Positions 11,471-21,317 of a DNA stretch of 64,000 nt are shown piece by piece; the stretch's first letter is position 1, and each line of letters starts with the position of its first letter. The stretch comes from Zygnema cylindricum. Its lineage: Eukaryota > Streptophyta > Zygnematophyceae > Zygnematales > Zygnemataceae. The DNA lies in NCBI GenBank assembly GCA_037447655.1, contig JBBHKE010000556.1, positions 98,550 through 162,549 of the forward strand, given 5' to 3'. Under the pieces are notes generated by a model that did not search any database, had not been told where the DNA came from, and worked only from the letters and a program-made list of their open reading frames with translations. The translations under genes were made by a program, and so were the position numbers.

Positions 11471-12281
11471 TGTTGTTTTGGAAACCTTTTGTCCTATCTA
11501 TATCTCGTGTGTGAGAAAGAGATTTTAGGACTTAGTCGTTTTGTGTGCACGCTGATTATTCGTAGAATGGTTTTTAGTGTGGTATGTTAGTCCGAAGTAA
11601 GTACACGGGCTGAATACCCTCCAGGCACATGTGTTTGTCCGTGGGGAAGTCAAGATTGTGTGTTTCGGATGATGGAAAGTACAGTCTCGTTTGGGGACCG
11701 AGTTTACACGTGGAGGTTCATCTTTGGCGATGAAAAAATGTGCAAATGGTGGACGGAGTCCGTTGTTATTTTTTGGAAGAAGAATATTGACTGCACCGTC
11801 ATTTCAGTGGGCGAACTTTGACCTCGTACTATATCAATTTAGCGGTTGTTAGTTCAGGTTTGTTGTAAATATTGTGTACGGTTGACGGCGGGTTTTTGTT
11901 TGATTAGGTTTAGTGTACCGGTCAACCAACGGTGTAGATCAGCTGCAGGTTCACTTGTATATATAGGACTTAGAATATTTTGAAGTTAGGAATCCTGTGT
12001 ATGAAAAACTGCAATGCAGTTTTTTGGGTGTCTGTGAATTACAGGTTCATTGTGATCTTTGGGCAGAACCTTGTGAAATTCTGCATGTGATTTCTTTGTT
12101 GTATTATTTACATTGTGGCAAATTTGCAGACCTAGGGTGAGTCTGGTTTGCTTGGGGATTCATTGTGAAGTTGGTCTTTTGTGGGTTTTTCGTGAGAGTT
12201 TCCTCTTTGTGTATTGATTAATATGGCAGCTGCCGGTGCTTCTTCTTCTTCTTCCAAGGCACCAGATGCCTCAAGACAAAA
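11471..12281 (+). repeat. element B 5' LTR
   Basis: Begins TGTTGTTTTGGAAACC at the satellite junction and ends ...CAAGACAAAA by comparison with the 3' LTR, which ends ...CAGAACAACA. Both LTRs contain the gag ATG and about 20 codons. A hairpin at about 11746-11768 (GGTGGAC-GGA-GTCCGTTGTT) is the decayed counterpart of the perfect one in the 3' LTR, and it can still pair through G-U bases. Confidence 0.9.
11958..11980 (+). promoter_or_regulatory. TATA-like box fused to the AGGACTTAGAA motif in B 5' LTR
   Basis: TATATATAGGACTTAGAATA: a TATA-like run directly followed by the motif that recurs in LTRs of other families. The 3' LTR copy is at 20994-21015 with a CCAAT sequence about 25 bp upstream. 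Promoter function is inferred. Confidence 0.5.
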
Positions 12282-13110
12282 GGTCACGGTCCCACCCTCA
12301 CGGATCCCGGTGTTCAATGGGCTAAAATATTTGTATTGGGCGGATTTAACTAAGTCTTACCTTAAACAAGTGAAACTATATGATGTGGTTTCCGGTGTTC
12401 TTCCGGATACGGATCCAGATTTTGATAAGAAAAATGAGGATTCTTTGCATGTTCTTAAATTAATCTTGTCAAAATATTTGAACATGACATATATCAATAT
12501 CTCTACAGCATCTGAAATATGGAAGGCTTTGAAAGAATCTTATGTCCTAGTTAGTGAGCAAAATGAGGTTATAATTGTTGGAAAGATTTGGGATTAGAAG
12601 TATACTGGGGGGATATGAACTCATATTGTAACGGCTTGAAATCTGGCGGAAAATGCATGTTCCTGGAGGAATTTTCCTCCCTATCATCAAGTTATGATTC
12701 AAATGAGAGGGTTCTTACTGAATATAAAAGATTCGCGGAACAGTTAAAGAGGTTTGAGAAGAGTAAATGGAATATAGCTGTAGCTCAAGCTTATTTCTTA
12801 GAGGAAGAGGCCACTCAGATAGCATTAGATGGCGGACACTCAGCGGTAGCTAACAATGCTCAGACATATAAGCCAGCTAGATTTTTCGGAAATAGGAACT
12901 TTACCCCTAATCCGAATTATTGGCAACATGATAGGTGTGTCTATTGCATTGGTCAATGTCATGATTTTTGGCTTTGTCCGGCATTTATAAATGCGTGTGA
13001 AATAGGAATTTATTGTGCGGGGTGGAAGGTGCGGTCGAAGGATTCACCATCCAAAGTGGCGGCATCAAAACTGCCGGTTAAAAATGCGGCGTTCTTTGCA
13101 ACCGATGAGA
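12223..13110 (+). pseudogene. element B gag, broken
   Basis: The ATG at 12223 is inside the LTR. The first frame runs to a TAG at 12595 and covers a Ser/Ala-rich leader, the QKVTVPPSRIPVFNG block and the copia Gag domain up to IWKALKESY and IWD. The remainder is in another frame (12588-13340), with LTEYKRFAEQL, SKWNIAVAQAYFLEEEA and the CX2CX4HX4C knuckle CVYCIGQCHDFWLC near 12936-12977. Most families here read IWDYKYTGG at the stop, so TAT has become TAG and a frameshift follows. Gag would assemble the particle in an active copy. Confidence 0.83.
12282..12293 (+). other. element B primer-binding site (divergent)
   Basis: GGTCACGGTCCC stands where other families have GGTTATGGGCCC: same position after the LTR, three substitutions. 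It is either decayed or adapted to another primer. Confidence 0.5.
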
Positions 13111-13897
13111 CACCACAAGATGAACTGGTGGAGGAAAAAGACAACGTGGTTAGATTTCCGCAATTGGATGATGATGAGTTCATTGCTCTTGCAAAGGATC
13201 TTATGGAGGGACCTCAAGAAAACGGGTGGATTATGGACCCCGGATGCTCTTCCCACTTGTGCGGCAACCGGGCTTACTTCAAAACCCTCACTCGTATTCC
13301 CACTCGTCGGATTTATTATTCGGATGAGAGCGGCGTATAGGCTAGGACAAAGGGAAGCGTGGTGTTAGCTTGTGACATCAATGGTGAGGTTGTAAAAAGG
13401 ACCTTGCATGATGTTCTCTATATTCCATAGTTTTAGAAAAAAAAAATTTCCACTTCGGTGGTTGAAATGAAAGGATTTGAAATTTTGCAAAAGAATGGGA
13501 AAGAGGTAGTAAACAAAGATGGAAGATTAGCCTTGGTAGGAACTAGAGGCCTTAACTTGTTGTACCGGATGGACTTGGCTAATGAAATTGACTTTGCATA
13601 CTCCAGTGTCTTTCCGGAAAATGTTTTGTGGCATAAGAGGCTCGGTCATGTTCATCATGAGAGACTTAATAAAATGGTAAAACAAAAAATGAGAGAATGT
13701 GTTAATTTAGGCCAAAAAGACTCTCATGTATGTGATGGGTGTGCTCTAGGAAAGCTTCATAAGTTACGCCTACCTCAGGCCGCGGATAACGGGGCTACAG
13801 ATTTGCTGCAAATTATTCTTTCGGATGTGTGGGGACCGTCAAAAGTACCTTCCCTCAGTGGCAGCCGGTTTTTGGTCACTTTTACTGATGATTTCTC
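13111..13897 (+). pseudogene. element B protease, GAG-pre-integrase and integrase N-terminus
   Basis: Protease block WIMDPGCSSHLC at about 13228-13263: the family norm D-S/T-G-A is D-P-G-C here, so it is inactive. A TAG follows at 13338-13340 (others have Gln). GAG-pre-integrase in frame 13458-13897: WHKRLGHVHHERL and CDGCALGKLHK, zinc ligands intact. The integrase starts with LSDVWGPSKVP, keeping the first catalytic Asp, and stops at FTDDFS where element C is inserted. Confidence 0.88.
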
Positions 13898-14898
13898 TGT
13901 TGTCCATAGCCTTTTTCAGCCATGGATTACTCACGGAAACACCCACAGACTACCTCAAAAATAGTTGTGTTTCAGACGACACAGATTACTCCACAATAAA
14001 CAAAATGATCTCAAACTGCACCAATATGCAGTATACTATATACACTGTAAACTCCCAAAGTTACAGCCAAATCCACCAAGGCATCTAGAAGATAAAAGCT
14101 TCAGAGTTTCCCAAATGTAGCTGACAGCTTCACAAACTAACCACTTAGACTGTTCACAGAATCTTACAGAGATACTGGAATACAATGAAACTTCACACAC
14201 ATATATATTCTATATCATAGAATAGCTCCACAAAGTTTGATATGAAAGCACGAATCAGAGTGATCACACCAACAGGTCAAAGATGCAGAAAACAGTCTGC
14301 CATTACTTTGATTAACTTGACTGCGATACATAAAATAATCTAAGTCCTGCAAGTTATACTCAGAGTACGGAGGCATACCAGCCGTACTGTATCTACTCTA
14401 ATAAACTATTTAGTCAAAAGGACAAACCTCTGTTGTATATAATATTTACACCGTACTCTTCGTATGTCAGAAACCAAGCTACCACTAAGCAACTACTAAG
14501 CTACCACTACCGTACAATAATCATTACTCGAGATCTAACCTAGTCATTTTATCCGCAGCTGCGCTAGCTGCGCTGGCTGCGCTGGTTGCGCTGGCTGCGC
14601 TTGTCCGTACGGATCATACAAATAGCCGCAGCTACGTTGACTTAACTGCGTCGCAGCTCCGCAGTACTGGCGGCGCCTATTCCAACATTCCGTTTATTTT
14701 ACATCGGATCGCTTCGCGATCCGCCGTCCATTTGTCACAGCTTGTTCACACCACTCAATGAGTATTTTACATCACTTTAATTATATCAATCCGTTCGCTC
14801 CCCCAATCCGTGAAATCATTCAAACCTCCATATTAAGTCCAATTAGCAGTTACGGGCAAACTGTCTCGTACGCACGAAACTGACTTTTCAAAACAACA
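13898..14898 (-). repeat. element C 3' LTR
   Basis: On the minus strand it follows the purine tract TTTCGGGGGAG (14899-14909) and runs TGTTGTTTTGAAAAG ... GGACAACA. It holds a perfect hairpin CGGATCGC-TTC-GCGATCCG (14705-14723), a GCGCTGGCTGCGC microsatellite (about 14562-14600) and the AGGACTTAGATTATT motif (14334-14348, minus). Confidence 0.93.
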
Positions 14899-14936
14899 CT
14901 CCCCCGAAAATTTAGTTTCGTGCACCCAAAAAATAT

Positions 14937-15050
14937 GCAGCGTGTACTGCTATGCTGCTACGCTGCGCTAGTGTGACATCGCAGCGCAGTATGAATACAA
15001 AGTGCAGCGTGTACTGCTATGCTGCTACGCTGCGCTAGTTTGACATCGCA
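14937..15050. repeat. 67-bp direct duplication in element C
   Basis: A 47-bp block from GCAGCGTGTACTGC to GACATCGCAG at 14937-14983 recurs at 15004-15050, offset 67 bp, with one mismatch that I see. It is rich in GCTGC/GCAGC. It lies between the terminal module and the purine tract. Confidence 0.85.
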
Positions 15051-15276
15051 GTCCTAGCTGTTGCTCTTTTTCGCCTTTAACTTCCTCCTCATAGCCTCAT
15101 CTACTGAGACTAAAGCTTTTAAACTCTACACTCCCCTAAAGCTTTAGACTCACTAGTCCATGCTGTATGCAAATATTTCCACTCTAATGGATAAACGAAG
15201 GAATAAAAAAAAATATTTAAAAATTCAAATTTTTGTATCAACCTCCACTGTTCATCATACAAAGATTTTAGCAAAA

Positions 15277-15480
15277 ACATCACATTACCACTGCTTTGCC
15301 GACGTCGCCATTGCTCTTGCTGTCTTCTGCCAATTCCCATTCGCCTTTTTGAAAACTGCCACCTTGCAAATAGTGTCCTGTAGTAGCTCCCCTTACGCCA
15401 TAAATGCAAAACTGTCCCTTCACTATGGTAATAACACCTCTCCAGTAAATCCATATTTCCACTTGTCTTCGTCACTTAGC
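15277..15480 (-). pseudogene. element C conserved 3' module of unknown function
   Basis: The frame 15280-15462 contains an IYWRGVITIVKGQF stretch followed by IYGVRGATTGHY. Element D has the same module at 28941-29048, and 18 of 27 residues agree in my alignment, with mostly conservative differences. That implies past selection on protein. It lies in the same frame as gag but stops separate the two in this copy. I do not recognise the family. Positions after the conserved part (LQGGSFQKGEW onward) have no D counterpart. Confidence 0.5.
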
Positions 15481-15600
15481 CATGTTATTAAATTTGCCGA
15501 AAATCAACCACCTACACACTTTTATCGAACAGTTGTTGCACATTCTCTTCCTACGATTCTTTTTTAAGTTATGACTTTTTCGGCTCTCATGAACTATCTT

Positions 15601-17001
15601 CTATAGCCTTATTTTTTGAACACTCTTCCTCGGTTTTTCCTGGATTTCAATAATTTTTAAACCCACAGTGTTTTCCACTTCCGATGTTAATTCCCTTTTT
15701 TGTGTCAATTCACACTTTCCTATCTGATCATTCACTTCTTCTCTTTCTCTAAGTTCTGTTTGTATTTTAGTGTTATCTTTTTCTAAGAAAAATTCTTCAA
15801 TCAATTTTAAGTTTTCTTTTTTAACTCCCCTTACTTCAGGAATCTCTTCTCCCTCTATGCTATTCTCATACACCAGTTTATCACAATAAGAAGTCACACA
15901 ACCCGAGTCTTTTTCACACTCGTCTGTTTCCTTACTGTTTTCGGTGATAATAATTTTTCCAGTTTCTTCCGCTTACATGTGCCTTTCACTTCTATCGACT
16001 TCTCGTATTCTAGTTGCCCCTTCCTTTAGTAAGTTTATGTCACTCACCAATCTGTCATAAGACATATTGAAAGTAATCGGATCCTTTTCTGTCACCTCTT
16101 TCTCCTCATTCCGAACAACACAAAAGGTCGGTAAATAAATAAATTCGTCAACACATGGTGCATGCCTTTTGTCATATGTCGAGTCTTGTCCTTCACTCAC
16201 AAAAGCACTTGATTCCTTTCTTGTTTGGGTACGAACTAGGTTGTTGTCCCATCCATCTCTGAAATTTCCTGTAACACATGCACTTTTATACGATGGACAT
16301 ACCCTGAAAGTATGTCCTAAATCAATGCAGTAAAAACAATTCTTTGGTCGATCTCGGAACTCACTATTACTTTTAAATTTGTGAAACTGAGACTTAGATT
16401 CCTTTATATTCCTTTCACTTGATAAGACCCTTCTATTATCCTCTTCATCTAAAATAACTCGTCTAGCTACAGTTACGCTCCAATCATTTTTATCAATTAA
16501 AGTCAATCGATCTAGTGCACTATTTTATTCTTTAGGTAGACTTCTCATTAACAAGATAGCTTGTTGAGCATCTGTAAAGTTGCCTCCTGCCAAATCATTT
16601 TCTGCAAATAATACTTGTAAGTTAATACAGTGTTTCTCCATACTACCTCCTACATACTTGTGTTCAACTATTTTGGTAACACTACTAAGCCAATGATATA
16701 AAGAAGTCTTTGCATACATACTTTCTAAGCACTTCCGTAATTTAGCTGCCTTTTTAACACTTATGTATGACATTACTAAATCCGGAGTCAATGAGTTCTT
16801 AATAACCCTTAGACACTCATGATTTTTCCTTTTCCATCCATTTGACGTTTCGACCAAGGTACCGTCCACCACGTCCATTAGTTCCATCATCTCGAAGTAG
16901 CTCTCGAGCGCACACTTCCAATAGTGATATTTTGATCCATCAAATATAGGTAGCCATGGGTGTGGGCCCATAACCTGTTGTCCATAGCCTTTTTCAGCCA
17001 T
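15601..17001 (-). pseudogene. element C Gag polyprotein with charged C-terminal extension
   Basis: The frames 16525-17001, 15973-16506 and 15601-15897 are all in one register, separated only by two stops (TAA at about 16525 and 15973). Element D has Tyr and Glu codons at these places, so about 465 codons formed one ORF. The ATG at 17001 lies in the LTR. Order: QQVMGP across the primer site, a copia Gag domain (LMDVVDGTL, YVGGSMEKHC, FTDAQQAILLMRSLPKE), knuckle CFYCIDLGHTFRVC (CX2CX4HX4C), then a Glu/Lys-rich tail (EVRGVKKENLKLIEEFFLEK) that the autonomous families lack. The tail is also in D. No protease motif follows. Confidence 0.82.
16964..16975 (-). other. element C primer-binding site
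   Basis: Minus strand GGTTATGGGCCC, perfect complement of GGGCCCATAACC in the initiator tRNA-Met anticodon arm. It starts with the first base after the LTR. Confidence 0.82.
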
Positions 17002-17965
17002 GGATTACTCACGGAAACACCCACAGACTACCTCAAAAACAGCTGTGTTTCAGACGACACAGATTACTCCACAATAAACAAAATGATCTCAAACTGCACC
17101 AATATGCATTATACTATATACACTGAAAACTCCCAAAGTTACAGCCTAATCCACCAAGGCATCTAGAAGATAAAAGCTTCAGAGTTTCCCAAATGTAGCT
17201 GACAGCTTCACAAAATAACCACTTAGACTGTTCACAGAATCTTACAGGGATACTGGAATACAATGAAACTTCACACACATATATATTCTATATCATAGAA
17301 TAGCTCCACAAAGTTTGATATGAAAGCACCAATCAGAGTGATCACACCAACAGGCAAAGATGCAGAAAACAGTCTGCCATTACTTTGATTAACTTGACTG
17401 CGATACATAAAATAATCTAAGTCCTGCAAGTTATACTCAGAGTACGGAGGCATACCAGCCGTACTGTATCTACTCTAATATACTATTTAGTCAAAAGGAC
17501 AAACCTCTGTTGAATATAATATTTACACCGTACTCTTCGTATGTCAGAAACCAAGCTACCACTAAGCAACTACTAAGCTACCACTACCGTACAATAATCA
17601 TTACTCGAGATCTAACCTAGTCATTTTATCCGCAGCTGCGCTGGCTGCGCTGGTTGCGCTGGCTGCGTTGTCCGTACGGATCATACAAATAGCCGCAGCT
17701 ACGTTGACTTAACTGCGTCGCAGCTCCGCAGTACTGGCGGCGCCTATTCCAACATTCCGTTTATTTTACATCGGATCGCTTCGCAATCCGCCGTCCATTT
17801 GTCACAGCTTGTTCACACCACTCAATGAGTATTTTACATCACTTTAATTATATCAATCCGTTCGCTCCCCCAATCCGTGAATCTATTCAAAGCTCCATAT
17901 TAAGTCCAATTAGCAGTTACGGGCAAACTGTCTCGTACGCACGAAATTGACTTTTCAAAACAACA
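16976..17965 (-). repeat. element C 5' LTR
   Basis: 990 bp, near copy of 13898-14898. Its last 26 bp (minus sense) encode the first Gag codons (MAEKGYGQ). The hairpin at 17772-17790 has one arm base changed (GCAATCCG). The AGGACTTAGATTATT motif is at 17411-17425. Confidence 0.93.
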
Positions 17966-18600
17966 TTCTCTCGATACACAAAGGTTTACTTTATAAAGGA
18001 GAAGAGTGAGGTGTTCACTCACTTCAAGCACTTTTGGGTTTGGGCGGAAAAGCTTCATGGGAATCCGATCTTCTCCCTTCGGTCTCACAACGGAGGTGAA
18101 TATATTTCTCATGCATTCTCGGACTATTTAAAAGAAAATGACATTTCTCGGCAGTATAGAGTTCCCTATACTCCGGAGCAAAACGGAGTATCAGAAAGAC
18201 TCAACCGAACTTTAACAGAATGTGCAAAATCTATGATGTTAAATAAAGGGATAGATTTCAAGTTTTGGGGTGAGGCTTTCTCTTGTGCTTTATATATAAG
18301 AAATAGAATAGCAATTAGAGCCGTGAAAGGGAAAACACCATATGAAGTGTGGACCGGAAGATAGCCTAATGTTAGTCACTTCCGGGTTTTTGGGAGCAAA
18401 TGATTTATTATGGATAATCTCCCTATTTCCAAGCTTAGTCCGAAATCGGTTCTCGGGATTTTTATGGGATATGATGATGAGTCTATAGGCTATAGAGTAT
18501 ACAATACGGATAGAAAAACTCTTCAAGTTGCTAGAAATATTCAGGTTAAGGAAGAAATTCAATCGGTTGATGTGTTTGGCATGACAGATTTAGAGAAAAA
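17966..18600 (+). pseudogene. element B integrase C-terminal part (after element C)
   Basis: Continues directly from FTDDFS at 13897: RYTKVYFIKEKSEVF, then the second catalytic region as LRSHNGGEY, where the family has RSDNGGEY, so the catalytic Asp is His. The Glu region QNGVSERLNRT is intact. A TAG at about 18362 (WTGR*PNVSHF) and a TGA at about 18402 (others have Cys) break the frame. The FMGYDDESIGYRVYN block follows in frame 18410-18919. Confidence 0.88.
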
Positions 18601-20481
18601 TGCCAAAAATCAAGAAATTGTTATTTTTGAGAGTGCTCCTTTTACATCTTCCACCACCTATTCCTCATCTATCGGTGGTGGAACATCTCCTATTCCTACT
18701 CCGAACACTCCGGATGCTCCACTTTTCCAGAGTACTCGCCCTCCTCCGCCTCCCCCCCACCACCTCCTCATTCTCATCCTCCTCCTTGGCGGCCACATAC
18801 GGATCCGACACTTCCAGCCTCAAATTTTCCGGGGGGAAAAAGGCAAAGCAGCAGGCTGCAAGGTGAACCGGTGGAACATGCTCAATTTTTTGCCAGCACA
18901 ATGGAACCGGCTACAATAGAGGAGGCTTTTTCATCTCCGGAAAAAGATCAATGGATCTCCACGGCGAACGATGAAATGCGATTGATAATGGAGGCTCACA
19001 CTTGGGAGATTGTGGAACTTCCGCCGGACCGAAAGGCAATCGGTTGTAAGTGGGTCTTCAAAGTTAAGTTAAATCCAGATAATTCCATTGAGAGATACAA
19101 GGCTAGGCTTGTTGTAAAGGGTTATAGTCAAAAGGAGGGAATTGACTATGAAGAAACTTTCTCTCCGGTCGTCCGGTTTCGAATTGTTAGAAGTTTGTTG
19201 TCTTTAGCGGCCATTGAAGATATGGAATTACATTAAATGGATTTTAGAACCGCTTTCTTGCATGGAGACTTAGAAGAAGTGATTTATATGAAGCAGCCTA
19301 AAATGTATGTAGAGACCGGAAAAGAAAATCTTGTGTGTTAGTTGTTGAAATCCTTTTACGGTCTGAAGCTGGCTCCTCGTCAGTGGAATCTAAAACTAGA
19401 TGAGTTTTTAACCGGTCTTGGCTTTGAAAGGATTAGTTCAGATCACTCAATCTATGCTATGGAAGGGGAAGATGGGATTATTTACATTGCGGTGTATGTA
19501 GATGATTTGCTGCTACTAAGTAAGTCATTGAATGAGATTAATAAAATTAAAGCAGCCTTGAATTCAAGATTTGAGATGAAGGATTTAGGTGAGGCAAAGT
19601 ATATTCTTGGAATTCAAGTAAAAAGGGATAGAGATAGGAGATTAATCTATCTAACCCAGGGGGAAGCGATTGGGAATGTGCTTGAAAGATTTGGCATGGC
19701 AAAGGCAAAGGGAAGTGCCACTCCCATGGAGTTTAACTAGAAAGTGGAAGGTATGGAGACCGATGGAGGTGTCATTTTTGACGACACTTTGGAGTCAGGG
19801 AAGGCAGATTTTATGGCCACCATTCCATATCGGCAGATTGTCGGCAGCCTAATCTACTTCATAAATTGCACGAGGTCAGAAATTACGGTAGCAGCTGGTG
19901 CCTTGAGCCAGAGTTTGCAAAATCATAAGAAAACGGATTGGGAGGCAACAAAGAGGGTTCTTTGGTACCTTGCAGGGACACGAAATCTTCGACTTGCTCT
20001 CGGTGGAGACGAAGTAAAAATTCAAACTTGGAGCGATGCTAGTTACGCAGATATGCCAAGCAGCCGTTCCACCACCGGATTTATATTAAAGATCGGAAGT
20101 GGAACATGTTGATGGAGCAACAAGCTTCAAAAGGTAATGGCTCAGTTTACAATGGAGGCTGAATATATGGCGGAAAGCTCAGCTGTAAAGGAGTTATTGT
20201 GGGTAAAGTCTCTCTTTCAAGAACTTCATTTTATGCAATCCGGACCTCAAATAGTAAGGTGTGATAACCTGGCTGCTATTGTGATTGCATCTAACCCAAG
20301 TCATCATTTCAAAAGCAAACACATTAATATCAAGTTGCATTTTGTGAGAGAGAAGGTGATGAACAGAATTTTAAAACTCAGTTACTTGCTGGATGAGACG
20401 ATGGTAGCCGATATGATGACTAAGGCTTTACTAGCACCTAAATTGAAGTTTTGTAGAGATGTGTGTGGACTTAGTGGCTGA
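18601..20481 (+). pseudogene. element B linker, reverse transcriptase and RNase H
   Basis: A Pro/Ser-rich linker (18640-18870) precedes RT. RT blocks: WISTANDEMRLIMEAHTW, KWVFKVKLNPDNSIERYKAR, EETFSPVVRF, a TAA at 19234-19236 (family Gln before MDVKTAFLHG), a TAG at 19339-19341, and the active site YVDDLLLL intact near 19496-19520. A TAG at 19738-19740 follows TPMEFN. RNase H: WSDASYADM (Asp), MEAEYMAE (Glu), VRCDNLAA (Asp) and the KSKHINIKLHFVRE end block, with a TGA at 20110-20112. ORF end at 20481. Active sites survive, but the stops prevent a full Pol. Confidence 0.9.
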
Positions 20482-20490
20482 GAGAGTCTA

Positions 20491-20504
20491 AAGGTTTAGG
20501 GGAG
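20491..20504 (+). other. element B polypurine tract
   Basis: AAGGTTTAGGGGAG directly before the 3' LTR. Elements G (58526-58539) and L (36438-36451) end in the same GGGGAG. Confidence 0.8.
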
Positions 20505-21317
20505 TGTTGTTTTGGAAACCTTTAGTCCTCTCTATATCTCGTGTGTGAGAAATAGATTTCGAACTTAGTCGTTTTGTGTGCAGGCTGATTTATCGTAGAA
20601 AGATTTTTAGTGTTGTATGTAAGTCCGAAGGGAGTACACGGGCTGAATACACTCCAGGCACACGTGTTTGTTTGTGGGGAAGTCAAGATTGTGTGTTTCG
20701 GATGATAGAAAGTACAGTCTCGTTTGGGGACCGGGTTTCCACGTGGAGGTTCATCTTCGGCTATGACAAAATGTGCAAACGGCGGACTTCGTCCGCCGTT
20801 ATTTTTTGGAAAAAGAATCTTGACTGCACCGTCATTTCAGCGGACAAAATTTGACCGCGTACTATTTCAACTTAACGGTTAATTAGTTTAGGTTTGTTTA
20901 AAATATTGTGTTTGATTAATAGCAGGTTTTTGTTTGATTTGGTTTATTGTACCGGTCAACCAATGGTGTAGATCAGGTGCAGGTTCACTTGAATATATAG
21001 GACTTAGAAAATTTTGGAGATAGGAATTCTTTGTATGCAAAACTACAAAGCAACTTTTGGGTGTCTTTCAATTACAAGATCAATGTGATCTTAGGGCAAA
21101 ACCATTTGAAGTTCTTCATGTGGTTTGTTTTTTGTATAATTTACATTGTGTAAAATTTGCAGACGTAGGGTGTGTCTGGTTTGGAAGGGGTTTAATTGTG
21201 AAGTTGGTCTATTGTGGGTTTTTACTGAGAGTTTCCTCTTTGTGTATTGATTAATATGGCAACTGCCGGTGCTTGTGCTTCTTCTTCTTCCGGGGCACTA
21301 GTTGCCTCAGAACAACA
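20505..21317 (+). repeat. element B 3' LTR
   Basis: 813 bp. Contains the perfect hairpin GGCGGAC-TTC-GTCCGCC extended by AAC/GTT (20778-20800). Its last 60 bp repeat the gag ATG (21256) and leader, and then switch to satellite at 21318. This is the direct proof that the gag start belongs to the LTR. Confidence 0.93.

Larger units (their letters stand above)
13898..17965 (-). mobile_element. element C: Gag-only non-autonomous copia-type element
   Basis: 4068 bp, flanked by the 5-bp target duplication TTCTC (13893-13897 and 17966-17970). The LTRs are 13898-14898 (1001 bp) and 16976-17965 (990 bp) and nearly identical, so this insertion is recent compared with its host B. The internal region is only about 2.1 kb and encodes a Gag with a long charged C-terminal extension. 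I see no protease, integrase, RT or RNase H. Element D (25951-30517) has the same layout. It must have depended on proteins of another element. Confidence 0.93.
11471..21317 (+). mobile_element. element B: full-length copia retrotransposon, interrupted by element C
   Basis: Structure: 5' LTR 11471-12281, gag, protease, integrase, RT, RNase H, purine tract, 3' LTR 20505-21317, inserted in the 40-bp satellite. Element C (13898-17965) lies in the integrase. Without C and one TSD copy, B is about 5.8 kb. The LTRs are about 811 and 813 bp and visibly diverged. I see no clean target duplication (left flank GGTAA, right flank TAGAT), which suggests inter-element recombination or decay. Several stops make it inactive. 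Confidence 0.92.

Noticed and set aside
15160-15567. Plus-strand 135-codon frame in element C
   Set aside because: It is antisense to the module conserved in C and D. The conservation pattern fits the minus frame.
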